Shown here in pieces: positions 28,387-36,748 of a stretch of DNA of 64,000 bases. The notes under the pieces were generated by a model that was not told where the DNA came from, did no database searches, and saw only the letters and a program-made list of their open reading frames with translations. The position numbers and the translations under genes are program-made. Origin of the DNA: Clostridiaceae bacterium (GTDB taxonomy: Bacteria; Bacillota; Clostridia; Saccharofermentanales; DTU023); the NCBI GenBank assembly GCA_012518795.1, contig JAAYRL010000006.1, positions 180,510 through 244,509 on the forward strand. The letters are read 5' to 3'. Numbering within the stretch: position 1 is the first letter of the stretch; each line of letters opens with the position of its first letter.

Positions 28387-29348
28387 TAATTCGCAGATTT
28401 AGTATCTTCCGGAAGATCTGCCGGTTCTTTGATCATTTCTTTTATGGTAAGACCGGCAGTTGCCAAAGACTGTAATTCTGAAGGTATGATTATTTTGGTT
28501 GCACGACCATCGGCAACTTTTTCCATGGTTTCCAAACCGCGCAATGAAATTACAGCTTGATCCGCTTGAACATCTTTAATCATCGCCAGACCTTCAGCTC
28601 TTGCTTTTTGAATCTTCAAAATCGCTTGAGCCTGACCGTCTGCCTCACGAATTGCTTGTTCTCTTTTTGCATCAGCACGCAAAATTGCAGCTTCTTTTTC
28701 ACCTTCCGCTATTCTGATTTGTGATTCTTTCTGGCCTTCAGCGATCAAAATACTTTCTCTCTTTTCACGCTCGGCTTTCATCTGGCGTTCCATTGCTGAT
28801 TGAATATCCTGCGGAGGGATGATATTTTTCAATTCTACTCGATTGACTTTAATACCCCATGGATCAGTTGCTTCATCAAGTAAAATACGCATCTGTTGAT
28901 TTATCGTATCTCTTGAGGTTAAGGTTTCATCTAATTCCAAATCACCAATTAAATTACGTAAAGTTGTTGCAGACAAATTATCGATCGCATTAATCGGATC
29001 TTCAATGCCATAACAGTAAAGTACAGGATCAACAACCTGATAGAACAAAACGGTATCAATTTGCATCGTGACATTATCTTTAGTTATTACAAATTGCGGT
29101 TGAAAGTCTGCCACAATTTCTTTTAAAGAAATCTTCCTGGCAACACGATCAATAAAAGGAACCTTAAAATGTAATCCTGTCTGCCAAGTTTGTTTATATG
29201 CACCCAATCTTTCAATTACATATACATGAGCTTGCGGTACAACTACAACATTACGAATTAATAAGATCAATACGATTAATGCAACCAGACCAATTGCTAT
29301 CGTTGTCATAATGCTTTCTATCATGAAGCTACTTATTAAAATAAACAT
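28386..29348 (-). CDS. SPFH/stomatin-like membrane protein (QmcA-type)
   Basis: A 320-residue membrane-anchored protein: an N-terminal hydrophobic segment (about 10-33), an SPFH/band-7 domain (PQAHVYVIERLGAYKQTWQTG through PPQDIQSAMERQMKAERE) and a long charged coiled coil rich in Glu, Ala and Lys. Such proteins form oligomeric rings in membrane microdomains and are often paired with NfeD, whose gene is immediately upstream. AGGAGG precedes ATG 29348. The stop codon overlaps the start of the ATPase gene. Confidence 0.93.
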   Translation of the reverse strand: MFILISSFMIESIMTTIAIGLVALIVLILLIRNVVVVPQAHVYVIERLGAYKQTWQTGLHFKVPFIDRVARKISLKEIVADFQPQFVITKDNVTMQIDTVLFYQVVDPVLYCYGIEDPINAIDNLSATTLRNLIGDLELDETLTSRDTINQQMRILLDEATDPWGIKVNRVELKNIIPPQDIQSAMERQMKAEREKRESILIAEGQKESQIRIAEGEKEAAILRADAKREQAIREADGQAQAILKIQKARAEGLAMIKDVQADQAVISLRGLETMEKVADGRATKIIIPSELQSLATAGLTIKEMIKEPADLPEDTKSAN

Positions 29349-29485
29349 TAATGCCTCCTATACTATTTTCATTAATTGTTTTTACTGTTAATCAAAATCT
29401 AAAATGTTGTTTGTTATAATTTATTACTTATTTGCTATTTACTAATCGCTAATTTGCTTATTTACCATTTACTGAATTACTGACA

Positions 29486-29968
29486 TTACTCTGTGCTATT
29501 TTGCACTGTTTCATCCAGTGGAACAACAAAAGCTTTTACACCCTTGATCTCTTTCACTCTAATCAAAGAATTTTCGGGAATAATTAAATCATGATAACTG
29601 CTCGCACTCCAAATCTGACCTTTAACTCTGATTTGACCGGTATTTTTCAGCGGATTAATCTCCAGAAGAACAATACCTTCCTGACCGACAATACGATCCG
29701 CATTGGTTTTTTCCAGCTGTTCGGTTTTTTTATTCAATTTCGGCTTGATTACTAATAAGAAAAACAACAAACTAATCGTCGAAACAACAAAGAAAACAAT
29801 AATTTGTACCGCTATTGATGCCCCAGTTAAATCTAGAATTAAAGCAACTAATGCTCCAATCATAAACCAGGTGGACACTAAACTCACCGTAGCCGCCTCA
29901 ATTACAATAAAGAAAATTAATGCTACTAACCAAAATTGCCAACCAACAAAGTTTAAATCATTTAGCAT
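29486..29968 (-). CDS. NfeD-like membrane protein
   Basis: A 160-residue protein with an N-terminal membrane region of about three to four helices (residues 10-80) and a C-terminal OB-fold NfeD domain (about 90-152; GQEGIVLLEINPLKNTGQIRVKGQIWSA in shorter pieces). The short NfeD form has no ClpP-type protease part. It partners SPFH proteins, here encoded 137 nt downstream, and probably heads that operon. AAAGGTG lies before the ATG. Confidence 0.9.
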   Translation of the reverse strand: MLNDLNFVGWQFWLVALIFFIVIEAATVSLVSTWFMIGALVALILDLTGASIAVQIIVFFVVSTISLLFFLLVIKPKLNKKTEQLEKTNADRIVGQEGIVLLEINPLKNTGQIRVKGQIWSASSYHDLIIPENSLIRVKEIKGVKAFVVPLDETVQNSTE

Positions 29969-30146
29969 GCATTTATCACCTTTCTTTTACCTCATTGTGA
30001 TTTTTAATCGTATCTATAAGCTGAAGTACTATAAAATATTTAAACTTTTTAATTGTATTCCAGAAATCATTGATTTAATATTTTGTTTTTATAAGAATTC
30101 TATTTTCTCAATTGTTTTAGAAATCTATTTGGGGTTTTCACTAAAT

Positions 30147-31457
30147 TTATTTTTTCGGAACAAAATTCTTGTCGCCGCGTTGGGCACTCTTGATAATCAA
30201 AAAGGCAACATTGTTAATCCTTCTTTCCAACCGATCAATATGACGATTATCACGTAATTCCTCCAAAGATTGACCATCCGTTTGGTTCGGATCGTCAGGA
30301 TCATTCGCTTTCTGTTCGGTTTCAGCGGTTTCCATTTCACCGAAGATTTTTTCGTTTTTCTCTTCTTCCGCAATTTGATAATAATCATTAAGATAAGCAC
30401 TTGAGTCTAAATTACTGCGATCGATTATTCCTTCTACAACATTAAACATCGGATCCGTGGATTCTTTGCCCAAGTCAGCAAAGGAGTCTACATCATATTC
30501 AAATGATTCCAAAAAGACGACCGGAATACCAATTTGATCAAAAGGTGTATGATCTCCAAGATGAGTCGTCCATTCTCTAAATAAGACCGGCTCTGCAAAG
30601 TTTTCAACTTCAAGAGTAAAAATGTTTTGATTCGTGTATAAAGAAAAATCATTGTTGGTCAAAAGCAAATAATTATAATAGACATCAGTCATTTCATATA
30701 ATTTTTTTCGCTTTTCATATGACTTCTTTTGTCCTTCAAGTACGGAATTTTGTCCGGCATGAGCGTAAACTTTGTCACCTGCGTAAATTCTGTCTATGTT
30801 ATACATCGCTTCAAGTCGATTTAAGTCTGATTCGGACATCTGTTCAAGAAATGCTCCGGCTCCCGCAAAATTTTGCGTGCCGGCACCAAAAAATACCAGT
30901 TGTACATTGTAGGCAGGTCGGTCATGTTGCATTTCTTTGGCTATTGTTAATATGGCCGCAACGCCTGCAGCATTATTATGAATCCCGTCACCTGTTGCTG
31001 AAACTGTGTCAACAGCTTGCTTTTCTTTAACAGGAGTATCGTAATGGGCTCCTATAAGAATAAATTGATCATTGACAGTATCCAGTGTAGCTTTTGCATC
31101 AGAATCAGATCCGGTATACTCAAATCCGGTTCCTTCAATTTCTACTGAAATATTCCTTGATGTAAGCTGTTTCCCGGTATTATCAGTAAAGGTAAATTCA
31201 TCGACTTGTGCTTCATAACCAAGATTTCCCAATTCCTTAATCAGCCAATCTCCCGCGGACTTTTCTTGCTCACTTCCGGCATATCTTTCAGGAAAACTTT
31301 GTGCGAAATTAATTGCCAAAGTTCTGCCATTATCACCATAACGCGCCGGCATACTTAATTTATTGTCGGTAGAATTCTGACAAGCAACTAGCGAAATTAA
31401 GAGCGCTAACGAGAATAAAAATATTGAAAAACTACGAAGTTTATTAATAAAATTCAT
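30147..31457 (-). CDS. M28-like lipoprotein with altered active site
   Basis: A 436-residue exported lipoprotein (lipobox LVAC, Cys26) with the fold pattern of M28 zinc aminopeptidases. The first ligand motif GAHYD (His138, Asp140), the third-shell NID (Asp222) and the last motif GDHTPFDQIGIP (His303) are kept. The bridging Asp of the DNASG motif is Asn161 (HNNAAG), and the usual catalytic/ligand Glu-Glu pair is Gly193-Thr194 (FFGAGTQ). It is probably not a normal two-zinc peptidase. Acidic Glu/Asp/Gln-rich stretch near 370-410. Stands alone at the end of the minus-strand block. Confidence 0.82.
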   Translation of the reverse strand: MNFINKLRSFSIFLFSLALLISLVACQNSTDNKLSMPARYGDNGRTLAINFAQSFPERYAGSEQEKSAGDWLIKELGNLGYEAQVDEFTFTDNTGKQLTSRNISVEIEGTGFEYTGSDSDAKATLDTVNDQFILIGAHYDTPVKEKQAVDTVSATGDGIHNNAAGVAAILTIAKEMQHDRPAYNVQLVFFGAGTQNFAGAGAFLEQMSESDLNRLEAMYNIDRIYAGDKVYAHAGQNSVLEGQKKSYEKRKKLYEMTDVYYNYLLLTNNDFSLYTNQNIFTLEVENFAEPVLFREWTTHLGDHTPFDQIGIPVVFLESFEYDVDSFADLGKESTDPMFNVVEGIIDRSNLDSSAYLNDYYQIAEEEKNEKIFGEMETAETEQKANDPDDPNQTDGQSLEELRDNRHIDRLERRINNVAFLIIKSAQRGDKNFVPKK

Positions 31458-31596
31458 ACTGTCATTTTAACCTTTTTATATTCGACCTGCAACAAGCTTT
31501 CTGTTAAAATTAATAGACACAAATTCTGAATATTTTATCCATTATGATTTAAATTTTAGAAGATTTAAATCTGTAGATGATATTGTAAGTTAAAAT

Positions 31597-33084
31597 ATGC
31601 TAGATAAAATAAATAACTCAAAAACAAAAAGTAAACATAAATCTAAATCAGGCAAGAAATATAAATTCGGCAAAGAAAGAAAATATAAATTTTCTGTCAG
31701 TATATTCTTATTTGTTTGCTTTTTTCTTGCTTTCTTTTTTTTAAAGATAAACGGGCAAATTGTTCAGGCAAATGTGGATACCAATCAATTAACTCATGGT
31801 TTCAACCCTGAAGTAAATATCAATAACGTTTTGGTTATTAGTACTGAATTTGATAAAACGCTGTTTTCACAGCAAGCATCAAGTCCGATTCCTTTACCGG
31901 CAGCAAACCATTTAATGCTCAGTTTGTTGGTCTTGGAACAGTTGGAATTGGATGAAAGAGTTACACCTAGTACCAAAGCGATCAAATTCGGACAAGAAAA
32001 TCAGAAAAATCAATCTGTAATTATCGAACAAAATGAAACCTATCTTGTTTCAAATCTATTAGCATTACATATATATGAACATTCCTATAGTGCAGCATTA
32101 ATTTTGGCAGAACATTTAGCGGGTTCAGAAGAGGCGTGTGTTACATTAATGAATGAAAAAGCCATGCAACTTGAAATGAACGATACTAATTTTACTAATG
32201 TTTTAGGATTTGCCGATTTGAAAGACGGAAAAGCTTGGTCGAGTGATTTTGATTTGATCAAAGATGCAGACTTATTAAACCAAAAAAGCACTTTATCAGA
32301 TCTTGCAAAGCTTGTCACCACTTTGACTAAAAATCAGACTGCAAATCAAATGTTCAGTGAAAGAGAATATTTTACGAGAATGCCTGATGGAACAATGATT
32401 GCTTTACGCCATCCTTTTGATCAGATATTTGCATCAATTGATCAAGGTATTAAAGGTGCTTGGAATTTGAAACATCAAGATATGTCGTTCAGTATGGCAA
32501 TTGGTGAAAAAAACCAAATAAAGTATCTGATTTTTATGAGTGATAAAACAAAAAATACTTTTGCAAAACAGATAGTTGAATTGGTACAAAATATTTCGGA
32601 ACACTATACGGTATCTCCACTCGTTACTCAAGGTCAATCATATCCCAGCTTTGATCAAACTAAAGAAGGCGATAAAATCAGTCTGTCGTTTTTAAAAACA
32701 ATAAATTATATCCACCCTGCCAACGACAGCTTTCTGCATCCTGCTGTAAAATATGTTTCATATGGTCCGCATAGCCGTCCTTTAGCTCGCGGCACTCCTG
32801 TTGGCCATGTAATTTTCACACTAAATGACGGATCGCAGATTGAAGCTGAGGTAGGCTCCGATGTCTCGATTCTTTCCGATAACACTCTATTCAGTATGAT
32901 GATTAATTCTATACAGCAAAATCCTAATTTAAGCAAAATGATTATTGTCTTGATTATTTTGCTTTGTATCATTTTAATATTTAAAATTTATCGTTTGGGT
33001 AAAGCATTATCTCGTCAAATTCGCTTGTACAGATTAAATAATATTCAAAAAGAATTAAAAGATCGGATTGACAAGCCTCAATAA
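31597..33084 (+). CDS. S11 D,D-carboxypeptidase-like protein lacking active-site motifs
   Basis: A 495-residue membrane protein: Lys-rich N-terminus, membrane segment (about 32-52), an outer domain resembling PBP5-type D-alanyl-D-alanine carboxypeptidases (about 62-325), a further beta domain, then a second membrane segment near 447-467 and a basic tail. The family fold is visible in AALILAEHLAGS and the NVLGF-type segment. The SxxK motif is replaced by AANHL (around 103), SxN by HSY (162-164) and KTG by KGA. It should neither bind penicillin covalently nor cut peptide. It precedes gltX but has no role there. Confidence 0.72.
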   Translation: MLDKINNSKTKSKHKSKSGKKYKFGKERKYKFSVSIFLFVCFFLAFFFLKINGQIVQANVDTNQLTHGFNPEVNINNVLVISTEFDKTLFSQQASSPIPLPAANHLMLSLLVLEQLELDERVTPSTKAIKFGQENQKNQSVIIEQNETYLVSNLLALHIYEHSYSAALILAEHLAGSEEACVTLMNEKAMQLEMNDTNFTNVLGFADLKDGKAWSSDFDLIKDADLLNQKSTLSDLAKLVTTLTKNQTANQMFSEREYFTRMPDGTMIALRHPFDQIFASIDQGIKGAWNLKHQDMSFSMAIGEKNQIKYLIFMSDKTKNTFAKQIVELVQNISEHYTVSPLVTQGQSYPSFDQTKEGDKISLSFLKTINYIHPANDSFLHPAVKYVSYGPHSRPLARGTPVGHVIFTLNDGSQIEAEVGSDVSILSDNTLFSMMINSIQQNPNLSKMIIVLIILLCIILIFKIYRLGKALSRQIRLYRLNNIQKELKDRIDKPQ

Positions 33085-33139
33085 TAAATTCAGATCAAAA
33101 CATTGCTTCATGCAGATAATGGCAAATACGACATAACAA

Positions 33140-33168
33140 TTGATAGATTATTTCTTAAGTATGATAAA
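33140..33168 (+). promoter_or_regulatory. Possible promoter of gltX
   Basis: TTGATA is followed about 17-19 nt later by GATAAA/TAAAAT with a TATG just upstream, about 40 nt before the gltX start. Consensus match only; no T-box leader is visible. Confidence 0.4.
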
Positions 33169-33206
33169 ATATATGTTGCTCTGATGTAGAGTACGAGGAG
33201 GATAAA

Positions 33207-34715
33207 ATGCAAAAAATTGTAAGAACCAGATTTGCCCCAAGTCCAACCGGATTTATGCACGTCGGCAATTTACGTTCGGCTTTATATGAATTTTTAGTAG
33301 CTAAAAGTCAAAATGGAAAATTTATCTTGCGAATTGAAGACACTGATCAAGAACGCTTGGTTGAAGGATCAGTTGAACATATTTATCAAACTTTAGCAGA
33401 AGTCAATTTGAAATACGATGAAGGTCCCGATATCGGGGGTCCTCATGCACCTTATGTCCAAAGTGAACGGCTTGATCGTTATTTGCCATATGCAGAACAA
33501 TTAGTTCAACAAGATAAGGCATACTATTGTTTTTGCTCTAAAGATCGCTTAGATTCTTTGCATCAGGATTCTGAACTAAATCAGGATTCTGAACTAAATG
33601 AAGACGAGGATAGTGAAGTTTTGGATCATTTCGGCTATGACAGACATTGTCGTGATTTGGATAAAGCAACAATTGATGCCAAGTTAGCTGCAGGTGAGCC
33701 TTATGTTATCAGGCAAAAAATGCCGTTAACCGGCAGTACGACATTTCACGATGAGATTTTCGGTGACATAAGTGTTGAAAACAAAGAACTGGAAGATCAA
33801 ATTTTGATAAAATCTGACGGTTATCCGACATATAATTTTGCTAATGTAATTGATGATCATGAAATGGAAATTACTCATGTGGTCAGAGGTTCGGAATATC
33901 TCTCTTCTACACCGAAATATAATTTATTATATGAAGCTTTCGGTTGGGAAATTCCCAAATACGTCCATTTGCCTTTAATTCTCGGTTCAGATGGAGCAAA
34001 ACTCTCCAAGCGCCATGGAGCAACTACTTTTGAAGAATTGAGTAACCAAGGTTATTTAACTGAAGCCATTATCAATTATATTGCATTTTTAGGTTGGGCA
34101 CCGAGCAGAGATACACGTGAAATCTTCAGTTTAAAGGAATTGTGTGAAGTTTTTACAATTTCCGGTATCAGTAAATCTCCTGCCACATTCGATTATAATA
34201 AGTTAGATTGGTATAATGAGCAGTACATTCGCAATATGGATGTTGAAACATTTAAAGATTGGCTTGAACCGGAAGCTAATAAATTTTTTGCAGATAAAAC
34301 TTTTGACATGGATTTACTGGCTGAAATGTTGCAAAATCGAATCACTAAAAGAACCGATTTAGCCATGATGTTGGATTTTGTCAAAGAACCTGATCCGTTC
34401 AATGCGGAAATGTATGTTCATAAAAGAAGCAAGTTGACTCCTGAATTATCAGCTCAAGTCCTGCAAATCATTGTCGACCGTATATCTGCTTCAGATACTT
34501 ATGAACGTGATTACCTTCATGATTTATTAATGAATCTGGGACCGGAGTTGGAATTAAAAACCGGTCAAATCATGAATCCGGTCAGGATCGCTCTTTCCGG
34601 CAGACAGGTCACTCCAGGCGGTTCAATTGAACTTTTATTATTACTGGGAAAAGAAGAATCCCTTAAACGCCTAAGAGAAGCCATTAATAATTTGAAAGAA
34701 TATAATGACAACTAA
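33207..34715 (+). CDS. gltX: Glutamyl-tRNA synthetase
   Basis: Class I aminoacyl-tRNA synthetase charging tRNA-Glu, 502 residues. It has FAPSPTGFMHVGNLRSALY (the HIGH-equivalent), YCFCS in the zinc-like region, and KLSKRHG for KMSKS. An acidic insert with a short internal repeat (HQDSELNQDSELNEDED, about 115-130) lies near the zinc-binding loop. GAGGAGG precedes ATG 33207. A complete tRNA-Glu(TTC) gene is in this window at 41579. glnS follows about 100 nt downstream on the same strand. Confidence 0.96.
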   Translation: MQKIVRTRFAPSPTGFMHVGNLRSALYEFLVAKSQNGKFILRIEDTDQERLVEGSVEHIYQTLAEVNLKYDEGPDIGGPHAPYVQSERLDRYLPYAEQLVQQDKAYYCFCSKDRLDSLHQDSELNQDSELNEDEDSEVLDHFGYDRHCRDLDKATIDAKLAAGEPYVIRQKMPLTGSTTFHDEIFGDISVENKELEDQILIKSDGYPTYNFANVIDDHEMEITHVVRGSEYLSSTPKYNLLYEAFGWEIPKYVHLPLILGSDGAKLSKRHGATTFEELSNQGYLTEAIINYIAFLGWAPSRDTREIFSLKELCEVFTISGISKSPATFDYNKLDWYNEQYIRNMDVETFKDWLEPEANKFFADKTFDMDLLAEMLQNRITKRTDLAMMLDFVKEPDPFNAEMYVHKRSKLTPELSAQVLQIIVDRISASDTYERDYLHDLLMNLGPELELKTGQIMNPVRIALSGRQVTPGGSIELLLLLGKEESLKRLREAINNLKEYNDN

Positions 34716-34823
34716 AACCCAATCGGTATTCAGCGTGAAGATTATGAACTTGTTGAAAAGGCAAATAAGAACTATTGCTATATAAGAGAGATTCTATGAA
34801 AATTATTTTTTGAGGTGAGATTA

Positions 34824-36527
34824 ATGACTGAAAATATAAAATCTGTTTTAAAAAATCCCGGAAATATGCCAAATAATTTTATCCATGACTTTATTGATCA
34901 GGATATTGCAAAAGGCGGACGATATGAAGGACGAACCGTACATACCCGTTTTCCGCCCGAACCGAACGGTTATTTGCATATCGGTCACGCCAAAGCCATC
35001 TATATTGATTTCGCTACGGCAGAAAAATATCAGGGTATATGTAATCTGCGAATGGATGATACCAATCCTATTCGTGAGGATATCGAATATGTTGAAGCAA
35101 TCAAAGAAGATGTGCATTGGTTAGGCTACGACTGGGGTGACCGTTTCTATTATGCCTCGGACTATTTTGAAGATATGTATGGTTATGCAATTGAGTTGAT
35201 CGAAAAAGGTCTGGCTTATGTTTGCGAATTAACCGCAGAACAAATCCGTGAAACGCGAGGTACTTTAACTGAGCCTGGTCAAAACAGTCCTTATCGTGAT
35301 CGTCCCGTTGAAGAAAACTTGGATTTATTCAGCCGTATGCGAGCCGGTGAATTCGCAGACGGGAGAATGACTTTGCGGGCAAAGATTGATATGAATTCCG
35401 GTAATATCAATATGCGCGATCCGGTCATTTATCGTATTGCTCATGAAATTCATCATCGAACAGGCGATACCTGGTGTATTTATCCGATGTATGATTTTGC
35501 TCATCCTTTAGAAGATGCAATTGAAGGTATTACCCACTCACTCTGTTCACTGGAATTTGAAGATCATAGGCCTTTATATGATTGGTTTATTGAACATTGC
35601 AGTGTTCCCTATAAACCACGTCAAATCGAGTTTGCCCGTTTAAACATTGAATATACGGTTATGAGTAAACGTAAACTGCGCAGCCTTGTAGAAGAAGGAA
35701 TCGTCGACGGATGGGATGATCCCCGTATGCCAACAATTAGGGGATTGCGTCGTCGAGGATATACACCGCAAGCAATTCGTAATTTCTGTGAAAGAATCGG
35801 TATTTCAAAGGTTGAGTCCGTTGTCAGCCACGATTTCCTTGAATTCTGCTTACGTGAGGATTTGAATGACAATGCTCTGCGCGGATCGGCAGTTTTAGAG
35901 CCTGTGAAATTAATTATCACTAATTATCCCGAAAATCAAATTGAACAAGTCGAAGTTCAAAACTTTCCTTATAAACCTGAGTTCGGTTCACATAAGATGA
36001 GTTTTTCACGTGAAGTTTGGATTGAACGTGATGACTATGCGGTAAATCCACCGAAAAAATATCATAGATTATATGAAGGTAATGAAGTCCGTTTACGCGG
36101 AGCATACATTGTTAAATGCACCGGTCATCTTGAAGATGAAGACGGTAATATAACTGCCGTCTTGGCTGAATATGATCCGGAGAGTAAAGGCGGCAAAGCT
36201 GCAGACGGTCGTAAAGTACGCGGTACAATCCATTGGGTTGATGTCAATGCTGCAATTGATAGTGAAGTCAGAGTTTACGAAAACCTGTTTACCGTTAAAG
36301 AACCGGACGTTTCAACTTCCGACTACCACGAATTAATTAATCCGGATTCACTGCAAATATATGAAAATGCTAAACTTGAACCTTGGTTATTACAACCGGA
36401 ATTCCGAGAATCTGCTTTTCAATTTATCCGTCAGGGATATTTTGTGCAAGATAATAAAGATTCCACCCCGGAAAAGCCGGTATTCAATCGCAGCGTTTCA
36501 TTACGTGAAAGCTATAAACCGGAATAA
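34824..36527 (+). CDS. glnS: Glutaminyl-tRNA synthetase
   Basis: Class I synthetase charging tRNA-Gln directly, 567 residues. FPPEPNGYLHIGHAKAI carries HIGH, VMSKRKL is the KMSKS loop, and the two C-terminal beta-barrel anticodon domains follow. The FPPEPNGY start separates GlnRS from GluRS. The frame opens at GTG 34815, but GAGGTGA lies before ATG 34824, the preferred start. GlnRS is not universal in Firmicutes, where many use GatCAB, so this may be an acquired gene. It ends just before a large palindrome. Confidence 0.95.
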   Translation: MTENIKSVLKNPGNMPNNFIHDFIDQDIAKGGRYEGRTVHTRFPPEPNGYLHIGHAKAIYIDFATAEKYQGICNLRMDDTNPIREDIEYVEAIKEDVHWLGYDWGDRFYYASDYFEDMYGYAIELIEKGLAYVCELTAEQIRETRGTLTEPGQNSPYRDRPVEENLDLFSRMRAGEFADGRMTLRAKIDMNSGNINMRDPVIYRIAHEIHHRTGDTWCIYPMYDFAHPLEDAIEGITHSLCSLEFEDHRPLYDWFIEHCSVPYKPRQIEFARLNIEYTVMSKRKLRSLVEEGIVDGWDDPRMPTIRGLRRRGYTPQAIRNFCERIGISKVESVVSHDFLEFCLREDLNDNALRGSAVLEPVKLIITNYPENQIEQVEVQNFPYKPEFGSHKMSFSREVWIERDDYAVNPPKKYHRLYEGNEVRLRGAYIVKCTGHLEDEDGNITAVLAEYDPESKGGKAADGRKVRGTIHWVDVNAAIDSEVRVYENLFTVKEPDVSTSDYHELINPDSLQIYENAKLEPWLLQPEFRESAFQFIRQGYFVQDNKDSTPEKPVFNRSVSLRESYKPE

Positions 36528-36544
36528 TCAATATAAAATCATAT

Positions 36545-36737
36545 TATTGACTTGCAAGAAATAAACCGTCTGATCTTGATTGCTGATAAAAATTCAAAAA
36601 CTAAGGCTCATTGCCTATGAATCGTAAACTCAGGCTAATGCCCTCGAACATACGATTCATTAACGGCAATTTCACCAAGTTTTTAAGAATTTTTCCAGCA
36701 ATCTCTCGCTCAGACGGTTTTTGCTTGTAAATCAATA
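36545..36737. repeat. Long imperfect palindrome (~190 nt)
   Basis: Left arm about 36546-36626 and right arm about 36651-36735 are inverse complements over most of their length, around a 24-nt centre. Matching blocks include AACCGTCTGA/TCAGACGGTT, GATAAAAATTC/GAATTTTTCC and TGAATCGTA/TACGATTCA. It fills the gap between the convergent glnS and ABC exporter genes. It may be a bidirectional terminator or a MITE-like element; no coding capacity. Confidence 0.88.
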
Positions 36738-36748
36738 TTTCTTGGATA

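Noticed and set aside
33085..33206. T-box leader before gltX
   Set aside because: The gap is only 122 nt and lacks a T-box-like core or a terminator/antiterminator pair.
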